Program-made: the position numbers and the translations under genes
The notes under the pieces: generated by a model
What the model saw: the letters and a program-made list of their open reading frames with translations, nothing else
Databases searched by the model: none
Told to the model about the DNA's origin: nothing
Origin: Streptomyces kanamyceticus
Lineage (GTDB): Bacteria; Actinomycetota; Actinomycetes; Streptomycetales; Streptomycetaceae
Assembly: GCF_008704495.1 (NCBI RefSeq)
Contig: NZ_CP023699.1
Coordinates: forward strand, 2,666,001-2,730,000
Length of the DNA: 64,000 nucleotides
Reading direction: 5' to 3'
Shown here: piece by piece, positions 42,243 through 50,037 of the stretch
Layout of the letters: every line of letters begins with the position of its first letter
How positions within the stretch are numbered: position 1 is the first letter of the stretch

Positions 42243-43819
42243 GCCCCTCCGTGATCCGGTACGGGACGGTCCTGCGCGGCGGCCGTCCCCGCGGACTCCG
42301 CCTCCATCGCCTCGGCCGTGGCGACGATCCCGGCGACGACGAGGTCCAACTGCTCCGTGGTGGTGGCGGGGTTGAGCAGCATCAGCTTGAGGAAGACCGG
42401 GTTCGTGCCGTCCGCGCGCGGGACGCGGGTACGGGCGAGCAGGGCGGTGCCGTCGGACATCAGGCGCCGCCGCAGGGCGCCGTTGAAGGCGTCGGCGCGC
42501 TCCAGGTCGGGGTCCTGGGCCCAGCGGAGCAGCACGGTGCTGAGCGCGGGCGCCGCGGCGAGTTCCAGGCGCGGCTCCGCGGCGACCCGCTCCGCCGCGT
42601 GCCCGGCGAGTTCGTGGCAGCGGTCGACCAGTTCCGCCATGCCGTCCCTGCCGTGGGAGCGCAGGGTCACCGCGACCTTGAGGGCGTCGACCCTGCGGGT
42701 GGCCTGGACGGAGTCGGCGTACAGGCCGTAGTAGCCCGCCGCCTTGTCGTCGTCGGCGTTGAGCGTGGTGGTCTGCTGGGAGAGCGCGTCCAGGGAGCGG
42801 GCGCTGCGCACCAGGAAGACGCCGGTGGACGCCGGGGTCCAGCCGAACTTGTGCAGGTCCATCGTGATGGAGTCGGCGTCCGCGATCCCTGCCAGGCGCC
42901 CGCGCAGCCGGGGCGAGAGCAGCATGCCGCCGCCGTACGCCGCGTCGACGTGCAGCCACACGCCGTACTTGCGGGCCACCGCGACCAGTTCGGGGAGCGG
43001 GTCGACCCAGCCCTCGTCGGTGGAGCCCGCGCAGGCGATGATCGCCACGGGCACGGTGTCGGCGGGGAGTTCGGCCAGCATGCGGTCGAGCTCGTCGGGG
43101 ATCAGACGCCCGGTGGGGTCGGCGGGCGCCCGCAGGATCGCGTCCTCGCCGATGCCGGTAATGCCCACGGCGCGGCCGATCGAGAAGTGGGTGGCGTCGG
43201 AGCAGAGGATCACGGGGCGGCGCCCCAGGTTCGCGAGCCCATCGGCGAAGGGGGTGCCGCCCGCCGGGGTGGTCACCACGCTGTCGCGCGCGGCGAGGAC
43301 CGCCATGAGGTTGGAGAGGGAGCCGCCCGCGGTGAGCGTGCCGCCCGACTCCGTTCCGTAGCCCGCGAGTTCGGCGAGCTCGCGCACCACGTACCGCTCC
43401 AGTTCGAGGGCGAAGGGGCCGCTCTCCCAGGCGTGCAGCGACTGGTTGAGGGTGGCGGTGACCAGTTCGGCGGCGATCGCCACGGAGGTCGGCGGGCACT
43501 GCATCCTGGCCACGGCGGCCGGATGCGTGAGGTCGACCGCCCAGTTCGCGTACGCCGCGATCAGCTCGCGGAACACCTCGTCGGGCGCCTGGGGGCGCTC
43601 GGGCAACAGCGGCCCCTCCAGCGCGCGCCGGGCGGCCTCGGCGACGGCGGGCGGGCCGCCGGGCAGCACGGGCCCTCCGCGTACGAGATGGGCGTCGCGC
43701 AGGGTGTCGATCGCCGTGTTGACCAGGGTGCGCAGGTCTTCGAGCCCTTCGGGGGTGCCCGCGGGACGGAAGACCGCTGTTCGCTGCTCGTCTGTTCGCT
43801 GCTCGTCGACCGTGGTCAT
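42239..43819 (-). CDS. PLP-dependent amino-acid decarboxylase
   Basis: A 526-residue group II (glutamate/DOPA/diaminobutyrate-type) decarboxylase. 'GTLTAGGSLSNLMAVLAARD' is the PLP region, 'WLHVDAAYGGGML' holds the cofactor Asp, and the Schiff-base Lys is in 'SITMDLHKFGWTP'. First gene of the operon decarboxylase-desaturase-mutase S-mutase E-aminotransferase. The likely substrate is 3-methylaspartate made by the mutase, by analogy with vicenistatin, although there decarboxylation is on a carrier protein and none is seen here. The N-terminus has a 15-bp tandem repeat (DEQRTDEQRT). A SARP-type site lies ~80 bp upstream. Confidence 0.87.
   Translation of the reverse strand: MTTVDEQRTDEQRTAVFRPAGTPEGLEDLRTLVNTAIDTLRDAHLVRGGPVLPGGPPAVAEAARRALEGPLLPERPQAPDEVFRELIAAYANWAVDLTHPAAVARMQCPPTSVAIAAELVTATLNQSLHAWESGPFALELERYVVRELAELAGYGTESGGTLTAGGSLSNLMAVLAARDSVVTTPAGGTPFADGLANLGRRPVILCSDATHFSIGRAVGITGIGEDAILRAPADPTGRLIPDELDRMLAELPADTVPVAIIACAGSTDEGWVDPLPELVAVARKYGVWLHVDAAYGGGMLLSPRLRGRLAGIADADSITMDLHKFGWTPASTGVFLVRSARSLDALSQQTTTLNADDDKAAGYYGLYADSVQATRRVDALKVAVTLRSHGRDGMAELVDRCHELAGHAAERVAAEPRLELAAAPALSTVLLRWAQDPDLERADAFNGALRRRLMSDGTALLARTRVPRADGTNPVFLKLMLLNPATTTEQLDLVVAGIVATAEAMEAESAGTAAAQDRPVPDHGGA
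43777..43806. repeat. 15-bp tandem duplication at the 5' end of the decarboxylase gene
   Basis: CTGTTCGCTGCTCGT is present twice in tandem, encoding DEQRT twice near residues 5-14. Both copies are identical and keep frame, one of several 5'-end slippage repeats in this window. Confidence 0.85.
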
Positions 43820-43853
43820 GCCACGACCTCCCTCTTGTGGTGGGTGAAGCAGA

Positions 43854-43887
43854 AATCGGATGCGGCAGTAACGCGCCGCATCCGATT
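43854..43887. promoter_or_regulatory. Perfect 13-bp inverted repeat in the decarboxylase leader
   Basis: AATCGGATGCGGC (43854-43866) and GCCGCATCCGATT (43875-43887) are perfect arms with an 8-nt loop, between the SARP-type site and the decarboxylase start. It could be an RNA hairpin in the 5' leader or an operator overlapping the -10 region; a TGGAAT at 43890-43885 on the minus strand is a possible -10. Confidence 0.6.
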
Positions 43888-43898
43888 CCAGGAGGGAG

Positions 43899-43930
43899 GA
43901 CTATCCGTGGGCTATCGGCCCGCGATGGGA
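43899..43930 (-). promoter_or_regulatory. Predicted SARP operator upstream of the decarboxylase operon
   Basis: CTATC (43901), CTATC (43912) and CGATG (43923) lie at an exact 11-bp period. This is the heptamer-repeat geometry of SARP binding sites. On the minus strand the proximal repeat ends 8-10 nt before a TGGAAT that could be the -10 box, the normal SARP spacing. Nearly the same 30 bp recurs at 56189-56220. Confidence 0.7.
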
Positions 43931-43953
43931 AAAGGCCGGTAACCGTGCCGTGG

Positions 43954-44829
43954 CTATCGGCCGCAGCGTCTGCCCAGGCCACGCACGTGGGCCGAGCGGC
44001 AGAGCCGGGTGACGAACCACTGCTGGTGCAGCCCCGCGCCGTAGAGGTCGACGAGGACCGTGTCGTCGCGGTGGCGGCGCAACACCGCGCCGACGCCGAG
44101 CAACTGGCCGAGTCTGGTGGGTGGTTCGGCCATCCGCGCCGCCCGCCGCCCCGGCGCGAGGGACAGCAGCCGGGGGTCGTCGACGACGAGGTGCGCGACT
44201 TCCTTGTGCAGGTCGTCGGTGACGTCCTGCGCCGTCGCGTTGACCAGGACCGTGCCCCGGGCCAGCCACTCCCCCGCCACGCACGTGGCGTTGGAGGCGA
44301 GCACCACCAGGTCCGCGCCGAGCAGCGCCTCCCGCGCGCTGCGCATCAGGGCGAGCGCCACCACGTCGTCACCGCCGCGCACGGTGCGCACGTCGCGTAC
44401 GCCGGGCACGTCGCGCGGCGGCCTGGTCCCGCCGTCGGGGCCCGGCGCCTCGTCGTCGTAGAGCGCCACGTGGCTCAGGCCCGGCAGCGCGCGGGAGAGC
44501 AGGACGAGCGAGGCGTTGTCCATGGCGTCGGCGCCGATCACGCCCGCCGTGATCACTCCGGGGGCGACGAAGGCCCGGGCCGCGGCCGCGCACAGGCAGG
44601 CCCGCCAGAGCCGGACGGCGGTCGACGCGGGCAGCCGCCACTCCTGCCGGGTCACGCGGTCGTACAGGAGCAGTTCGTCCGCGGCGGCGTCGAAGCTCAT
44701 CACCGATTCGTCCCCCGTGGCGTCCGACGGCATGGTCAGCGCCTCCCGTACGACATCGACCGCATCGAGGCCCCGCACGGCGCTCTCCGCTTCGCCGGTG
44801 GTCAGACGGAGTCGTGGGAAGGGGGACAT
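43954..44829 (-). CDS. Ornithine cyclodeaminase/SbnB-like NAD-dependent enzyme
   Basis: 291 residues, a little short for the family (~320-350). The Rossmann core shows 'GVIGADAMDNASLVLLSRAL', 'ALLGADLVVLASNATCVAGEW' and 'GTVLVNATAQDVTDDLHKEV'. Family members deaminate ornithine to proline, reduce imines or, as SbnB, form 2,3-diaminopropionate precursors. The usual SbnA partner is absent, so an imine/amino-acid dehydrogenase role is possible. ATG 44829 has GGAGAG upstream and overlaps the SARP gene's 3' end by 28 bp, indicating one transcript. Confidence 0.65.
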   Translation of the reverse strand: MSPFPRLRLTTGEAESAVRGLDAVDVVREALTMPSDATGDESVMSFDAAADELLLYDRVTRQEWRLPASTAVRLWRACLCAAAARAFVAPGVITAGVIGADAMDNASLVLLSRALPGLSHVALYDDEAPGPDGGTRPPRDVPGVRDVRTVRGGDDVVALALMRSAREALLGADLVVLASNATCVAGEWLARGTVLVNATAQDVTDDLHKEVAHLVVDDPRLLSLAPGRRAARMAEPPTRLGQLLGVGAVLRRHRDDTVLVDLYGAGLHQQWFVTRLCRSAHVRGLGRRCGR

Positions 44830-47768
44830 GACCGCTCTCCTGCCTGCGAGGGTGCAACCAGTGACCGCCCGACCTGGTCGACGAGTTCCCGGTCGCCGGT
44901 CTGCCTGGCCAGTTCCAGCGCCTGGCTCAGGGCGGTCCTTGCGGGGCCGGGCCTGCCCTGGCCCCTGCGCACCAGGCCGAGGCCGTGCAGGGCCCGCACC
45001 TCACAGGCCCGGTCGCCGTCGGCGCGCGCGACGCGCAGCGCCCAGTGGAATCCGCGTTCGGCCGAGCCCAGCCTGCCGGTGCGCAGATGAAGTTGGCCGA
45101 AGAGCAGCCGTACGGGCGCCTCCGCCCTGCTGGACCCGGCCCGGCGGCAGGCCCCGAGCGCCTTGACGAGATGGCGCCGGGCCCGCGGGTAGTCGCCCGC
45201 CGCGATCCCGGCCCGCGCCATGGCGCACAGGACCCGCGCCTGGCCGACCCGGTCGCCCGCGCGGCACAGCGCGCGCAGGCCCGCCGCCCACTGCCGCAGG
45301 GCGGTGGCGTCGCGGCCGAGCCTGCGGCTGACGTCGCCGAGCGCGGTGAGGACGAGGCCCGCGCCGCGGTCGTCGCCGAGCGCGGTGAACAGGCCGAGCG
45401 CGGTGTCGAAGTGCGCGGCCGCCTGGTCGAGCCTGCCCTGGGCGCTGTGCAGGGAGCCCATCGAGTAGTGGCTCGCGGCGCGGCCGCGCGGGATCTCGTA
45501 CTGCTCGGTGGCCCCGATCGCCGCGCTCGCGGTCTGCCGCCAGTCGGCGAAGTGGCCGCCCGCGGCGAAGAGGGTGGTGGAGGTGAGCGCCAAGTCCCAG
45601 CAGTGTTCGGGAAGTTGATGGTCGGCCGCCTGCAGTACGGCGGCGGTCAGGCAGCGCCGCTCGCTCTCCAGCCAGGCCATCGGCCTGCGCAGCAGCCGGT
45701 CGGTGAACGCCTTGGGCAGCCGCCAGCGGGGCGCGTCGCCGTGCACGAGGAGGAAGTCGCCGCCGTACTCCTTGCGGTGCGCCTCCTCGGCGAGGGCCAG
45801 CCAGGTTCCCAGCGTCCTGAGCAGGGCGGCGCGGTGCTCGGCCTGCGGTTCCTCCTGGCGCAGCCGCTCGCGGGCGTAGGCGCGCACCAGGTCGGGGAAG
45901 CGGTAGCGGCTGCCCTGGCCGCGGGCGCCGCTGCCCGCCTCGATGAGCCGGGCGTCCACCAGGGCTTCGAGGAGGTCCTCCGCCTCCAGGAGGCTCCGGT
46001 CGCACAGCGCGGCGGCGATCCACCCCGAGAAGTCCGGCGCTTCGAGCAGTGCCAGCCTGCGGAAGAGGGCGCGGGCGGCCGGGTCGAGCGCCTCGTACGA
46101 CTCCTGGAGGCAGCCCCTGAACTGGAGTTCGCCGTGGACGAGCTCGCCGAGCAGCTGGTCCTCGTCGCCGAGCCGCTCCACCAGGCGCCCCACGGGCCAG
46201 TGCGCGCGGGCCGCGAGCCGGGCGCCCGCGATCCGCAGGGCCAGCGGCAGGCCGCCGCAGCGGCGGGCCAGGGCGCCGAGCGCCGCGGGGTCGGCGGCGG
46301 CGCGCTCGGCTCCGAGGATCCGGGTGAGGAACTCCTCGGACTCCTTGCGGCCGAGCACGCAGAGGTCGAGCTGATGGGCGCCGGGCAGCCCGGTGAACCG
46401 GGAGCGGCTGGTGGCGATGACGGCGCACCTGCCGCTGCCCGGCGAGAGCCGCGTCACCTGCTGCTCGCTGACGGCGTTGTCGATGACGATGAGGACGCGG
46501 GCCGCGGCGAGCCTGCTGCGGTACAGCTCGGTGCGCTCGCGGGCGTCGTCGGGGATGACGTGCGCGGCCACGCCGAGCGCCCGCAGGAAACCGCCCATCA
46601 CCTCGTGGGCGCTGCGCGCGGGGTCGCGGAAGCCGCCGAGGTCGGCGTAGAGCTGGCCGTCGCCGAAGACCTCGGACACCTCGTGCGCGGCCCGCACCGC
46701 GAGGGTGGACTTGCCCGCACCCGCCTGGCCGCTGATGGCCATGACGCGCGGCGGCGCGGGAGCGCCCGGGGCGCCTGCCGGGTCGGGCAGCAACGCGGCC
46801 CTGATCCGGTCGAGTTCGCGCGTACGGCCGACGAAGTCGTCGATGCCGCCGGGCAGTTGGCGGGGTGTGCTGACGATCTCGACGGGGCCCGGCGCGCGGT
46901 CCCCCGCGTGTTCGGCCTGCTGGACGGCGAGGTCGAGGCGGGCGTGCCGGGCGAGGATGTCGTGGTGCAGCCTGCGCAGTTCCTCGCCGGGTTCGATGCC
47001 CAGCTCGGCGGCGAACGTGGCGCGCACCCGCTGATAGGTCTCCAGCGCCTCGGCCTGCCGCCCCGAGCGGTACAGGGCGAGCATGAGCTGGGCCTGCGGG
47101 GTCTCCCTGAAGGGCTCGGCGGCGGTCAGCGCGTGGAGTTCCCCGATGATCTCGTGGTGCCTGCCGAGCCGCAGGTCGAGCCGGATGCGCTCCTCCGTGG
47201 CGGCCATCCGTGCCTCGTCGAGCTTGGTGGCACCGGCCTGCACGATGCGGCTCGGGATGCCGGAGAGGGCGGGGCCGCGCCAGAGCGTCAGTGCCTCGCG
47301 CAGGCTGTCGGCGGCCGCCGCGGTGTGGCCCTGGCCCGCGGCCGCACGGCCCTGGGTGACCAGGCTGTCGAACCAGTGGGCGTCGATGTTGTCCTGCGGC
47401 AGCGCGAGCAGGTAGCCGGGCGAGCGGGTCACGATCACCGGTGCGTCACCGACGGAGAGGATGCGGCGCAGCGCCGAGATGCAGATGTGGATCTGGGAGC
47501 GCGCGGTGGACGGCGGGGCGTCGTCCCAGACCGCTCTGATGAGGCGGTCGAGCGGGATGACCCGGTTGGCCTCCAGGGCGAGCGCGGCGAGGACCGTCTG
47601 CTGGCGGGAACCGCCCAGGAGCATCGGCTCGCCGCCGAGGGACGCCTCCATCGGGCCGAGCAGCCGCATCTGCATGGCGGGCCGGGGCGCGGGTGACCCG
47701 GCCGCCGCGGGGTCCGGGGCGTCGGCGGGCGCGGGGGCGGCGTCCGTGCCGCAGGCCGATGTGCTCAT
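44802..47768 (-). CDS. SARP regulator with NB-ARC and TPR domains (cluster activator)
   Basis: 988 residues. A Pro/Ala-rich N-terminal ~30 residues precede the OmpR-like DNA-binding domain (MQMRLLGPMEASLGGEPMLL) and the BTAD (~130-270). The NB-ARC ATPase has Walker A GQAGAGKST near residue 365 and 'RVLIVIDNA', followed by long TPR repeats (HYSMGSLHSAQGRLDQAAAH). Large SARPs of this kind are cluster-situated activators. ATG 47768 overlaps the EamA stop (TGATG), so expression is coupled. Likely targets are the two 11-bp-repeat sites at 43.9 and 56.2 kb. Confidence 0.9.
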   Translation of the reverse strand: MSTSACGTDAAPAPADAPDPAAAGSPAPRPAMQMRLLGPMEASLGGEPMLLGGSRQQTVLAALALEANRVIPLDRLIRAVWDDAPPSTARSQIHICISALRRILSVGDAPVIVTRSPGYLLALPQDNIDAHWFDSLVTQGRAAAGQGHTAAAADSLREALTLWRGPALSGIPSRIVQAGATKLDEARMAATEERIRLDLRLGRHHEIIGELHALTAAEPFRETPQAQLMLALYRSGRQAEALETYQRVRATFAAELGIEPGEELRRLHHDILARHARLDLAVQQAEHAGDRAPGPVEIVSTPRQLPGGIDDFVGRTRELDRIRAALLPDPAGAPGAPAPPRVMAISGQAGAGKSTLAVRAAHEVSEVFGDGQLYADLGGFRDPARSAHEVMGGFLRALGVAAHVIPDDARERTELYRSRLAAARVLIVIDNAVSEQQVTRLSPGSGRCAVIATSRSRFTGLPGAHQLDLCVLGRKESEEFLTRILGAERAAADPAALGALARRCGGLPLALRIAGARLAARAHWPVGRLVERLGDEDQLLGELVHGELQFRGCLQESYEALDPAARALFRRLALLEAPDFSGWIAAALCDRSLLEAEDLLEALVDARLIEAGSGARGQGSRYRFPDLVRAYARERLRQEEPQAEHRAALLRTLGTWLALAEEAHRKEYGGDFLLVHGDAPRWRLPKAFTDRLLRRPMAWLESERRCLTAAVLQAADHQLPEHCWDLALTSTTLFAAGGHFADWRQTASAAIGATEQYEIPRGRAASHYSMGSLHSAQGRLDQAAAHFDTALGLFTALGDDRGAGLVLTALGDVSRRLGRDATALRQWAAGLRALCRAGDRVGQARVLCAMARAGIAAGDYPRARRHLVKALGACRRAGSSRAEAPVRLLFGQLHLRTGRLGSAERGFHWALRVARADGDRACEVRALHGLGLVRRGQGRPGPARTALSQALELARQTGDRELVDQVGRSLVAPSQAGERSCPPSHDSV

Positions 47769-48826
47769 CACGCCCCCGACCGCAGTAAGCCGGAGCGGGA
47801 ATCGGGCGAGGGGCGGTCCTGCGGACCCGCTGGGTCCTTGCCCGTCGGTGGCCGTACGGGCGGCGGGGCCGCGCTGCGGCTGCTCTGCAGGAAGACGACG
47901 GCGACCAGGAGGACGAGCCCGCCGACGATCTGCACCGGGGTGACCGCCTGCCCGAGCCAGATCCAGGCGAGCACCGCGCCGAACAGCGGTTCGAGGGAGA
48001 TGTTCACCGCACCGGCCTGCGGTCCGACCCTCGCGGCCGCCCACGCGTAGAGCAGGAAGGGCACGAACGTGCCGAACACCCCGACCGCGACGGCCCCCGC
48101 GAGCAGCGCGGGGTGCTCGAACAGCGCGGGCAGCCCCTGCGGCAGCTGGAAGAGGAGCCAGGCGAAGGCCGCGACCGTGAAGCCGCCGGTGTTGGCGACG
48201 AGCGTGCCGCCGGAGCCCGCGGCCCGCGCCCCGAGGACGGAGAAGGCGGCGACGCCGGCGCCCGCGAGCAGCCCGAGGAGGATGCCGACCGCGTCGATGT
48301 CGCCGAGCGGGGTGGTGGGCAGCTCCACGACGAGGGCCACGCTCAGGAGCGCGACGACCAGGCCGATGACCACGCGGGGACTCGGTAGCGTGCGGGTCAC
48401 CAGGAGCACCCAGCCCACGACGAAGGCGGGAGCGAGGTTCTGCAGTACCAGCGCCACGGCCACCGGCAGCTTGTCGATGGCCAGGAAGAGCGCGGCGTTC
48501 GACACCGCGACGGCGATGCCGAAGCCGAGCACCGCACGCCGGTCGACGCGCCGCGCCGACCGGGACCGGGACCGGGCCACGAGCTCCGGCCTCTCGCGCC
48601 TGCGTCGTACGGCATAGAGGGCGGCGAATCCGGCGAGGGCCACCCAGGTGCGGACCTCCACCACTTCGAGCGGGTCCGCGCCGCGCGCGAAGAGCTGGCC
48701 CGCCGTCGTGCCGCCCAGACCCCACAGGGCCGCCGCGAGCACCATCGCCGCCGTACCGGAATGGCGGGCCCATGACGAGGGGCCTGACCGATGTGTCACG
48801 GAACCCGTGCTCCGCTCGGCACCCAT
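47768..48826 (-). CDS. EamA/DMT-family exporter
   Basis: 352 residues with ten predicted transmembrane helices in two EamA repeats (AAMVLAAALWGLGGTTAGQL; later GAVNISLEPLFGAVLAWIWL) and a Pro-rich cytoplasmic tail. Members export amino acids and related metabolites, suiting a cluster that makes modified amino acids. ATG 48826 follows AGGGAG. Divergent from a CGNR regulator; head of the EamA-SARP-cyclodeaminase operon. Confidence 0.87.
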   Translation of the reverse strand: MGAERSTGSVTHRSGPSSWARHSGTAAMVLAAALWGLGGTTAGQLFARGADPLEVVEVRTWVALAGFAALYAVRRRRERPELVARSRSRSARRVDRRAVLGFGIAVAVSNAALFLAIDKLPVAVALVLQNLAPAFVVGWVLLVTRTLPSPRVVIGLVVALLSVALVVELPTTPLGDIDAVGILLGLLAGAGVAAFSVLGARAAGSGGTLVANTGGFTVAAFAWLLFQLPQGLPALFEHPALLAGAVAVGVFGTFVPFLLYAWAAARVGPQAGAVNISLEPLFGAVLAWIWLGQAVTPVQIVGGLVLLVAVVFLQSSRSAAPPPVRPPTGKDPAGPQDRPSPDSRSGLLRSGA

Positions 48827-48889
48827 GTCCGTTTCTCCCTCTGTGTGGGGGCGGCGGGCCGGCTGGTTGCCCCGAGCACCACCACGAAG

Positions 48890-48915
48890 TAACCTACAAA
48901 AGGTTTTACCGGTTA
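48890..48915. promoter_or_regulatory. Candidate CGNR operator between the EamA and CGNR genes
   Basis: AACCT-ACAAA-AGGTT (48891-48905) is an inverted repeat with perfect 5-bp arms. TAACC (48890) and GGTTA (48911) form an overlapping wider one. The stretch is AT-rich and lies 18 bp before the CGNR start, fitting joint control of both divergent promoters. Confidence 0.5.
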
Positions 48916-48932
48916 GTCAATGGAGGGCAGGC

Positions 48933-49490
48933 ATGAAGCGACAGGACGCACCGGGCGCACTGGAGCTGGTCCGGGAATTCATCAACACACGCGACCTGGA
49001 GACCCGCAGCGACGGCCTCGACTCCCCCGACGACCTGCGGACATGGCTCGCGGGACATGAGCTGATCGGCGCCGGGACACCGGTCGACGACGGCGCCTGG
49101 CACACCGCTCTGGAGGTCCGCGAGGCCCTGCGCGCCCTGGCCGCCACCCACTCGGGGCGCGCGATGGATCCGGCGGCCGCGCGCACCCTGGACACCCTCG
49201 CCGCGGACACCGTGATCCGGCTCAGGTTCCGCGACGACGGCACGTCCTACGTGGGCCCCGAGGAGCGGACCGGTGTGCGCCCGGCGCTCGGCCGCATCCT
49301 GGCGCTGGTGGACGCGGCCGCCCGCGAGGGGACGTGGCCGCGTCTGAAGGTCTGTCCCGCCGAGGACTGTCTGTGGGTCTTCTACGACCACTCCAAGAAC
49401 CGCTCGGGGACGTGGTGCCAGATGGCCGAGTGCGGAAACCGCGCCAAGGGCCGGACGTTCCGCGCCCGTCGTACGCCGTCGGGGTCCTGA
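48933..49490 (+). CDS. CGNR zinc-finger transcriptional regulator
   Basis: 185 residues: an N-terminal ABATE-like domain beginning 'GALELVREFINTRDLETRSD', then the zinc finger 'LKVCPAEDCLWVFYDHSKNR' and 'GTWCQMAECGNRAKGRTFRA', which contains the eponymous CGNR. ATG 48933 follows GGAGGGCAG. It is the only plus-strand gene inside the metabolite cluster and probably gates the EamA-SARP operon, placing the cluster activator under a local repressor or sensor. Confidence 0.88.
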   Translation: MKRQDAPGALELVREFINTRDLETRSDGLDSPDDLRTWLAGHELIGAGTPVDDGAWHTALEVREALRALAATHSGRAMDPAAARTLDTLAADTVIRLRFRDDGTSYVGPEERTGVRPALGRILALVDAAAREGTWPRLKVCPAEDCLWVFYDHSKNRSGTWCQMAECGNRAKGRTFRARRTPSGS

Positions 49491-49500
49491 CCCCGACGGC
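49475..49500. terminator. Bidirectional terminator hairpin
   Basis: GCCGTCGGGGTC (49475-49486) and GACCCCGACGGC (49489-49500) are perfect 12-bp arms separated by 2 nt, covering the CGNR stop codon. Seven bases further lies the end of the convergent YbaK-like gene. The position suits termination from both sides. Confidence 0.75.
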
Positions 49501-49506
49501 AGAGCC

Positions 49507-50037
49507 TCAGCGCGCGATCGGCGCCACGCGCGGTTCGCTCAGGGCGACGAAGTGCTCCGTGCCGAGGGCGATCGACCGGTCCAGGCGCGCCGCGTTGAAG
49601 TAGATCTCGTCGTGGAGCAGCAGCTCCGGATCGACGACCAGGTGCAGCCCCGGGTCGAAGGCGAAGGGGATGACACAGCCGCTGACGCAGCCCGTGATCC
49701 GCTCCGCGAGGGACCGGTCGGCCAGCGAGGCGTCGGCGCCGCCGAACAGCCGCCGCACCTTCTTGAAGTCGACCCGCCGGTCCCCCGGCACCACGGCGAG
49801 GACCGTGACGTGCTCCGTGGGGGCCTTCCTGCGCACCTGCACGACCATGCACTTGGCCGCCTGCGCCGGTTCGTGCCCGCGCAGGTCGCTGGCGCGCAGC
49901 GTCTCCCCCTCCGCCTCGTGGTCGATGACGCGGTAGTCGGCGAAGGACCCGTCGAGGACGGACATCAGCCGCCGGAAGGCCGTCGTCGGCATCTCCATCA
50001 GCTCCTCGGCTCGCACGGTCGGCTCCTCAGATCTCAC
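49507..50037 (-). CDS. YbaK/ProX-type aminoacyl-tRNA deacylase
   Basis: 176 residues of the YbaK/EbsC fold, which hydrolyses mis-acylated tRNAs. It shows 'AAKCMVVQVRRKAPTEHVTV', where the Lys is the family's key residue, 'RRVDFKKVRRLFGGADASLA' and 'GCVSGCVIPFAFDPGLHLVV'. Most Streptomyces homologues are housekeeping; here it is the last gene of the ligase operon and overlaps the MFS stop by 11 bp. That suggests protection of translation against a non-protein amino acid made by the cluster. A Met at residue 14 or 16 is an alternative start. Confidence 0.82.
   Translation of the reverse strand: MRSEEPTVRAEELMEMPTTAFRRLMSVLDGSFADYRVIDHEAEGETLRASDLRGHEPAQAAKCMVVQVRRKAPTEHVTVLAVVPGDRRVDFKKVRRLFGGADASLADRSLAERITGCVSGCVIPFAFDPGLHLVVDPELLLHDEIYFNAARLDRSIALGTEHFVALSEPRVAPIAR

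Noticed and set aside
43948..43963. A further CTATCGG resembling the SARP repeats
   Set aside because: It is the 3' end of the cyclodeaminase-like gene and lacks a partner at 11-bp spacing.
44985..47696. 900-codon plus-strand open frame
   Set aside because: Antisense to the SARP gene, low-complexity Gly/Arg/Val composition, no motifs or ribosome-binding site.
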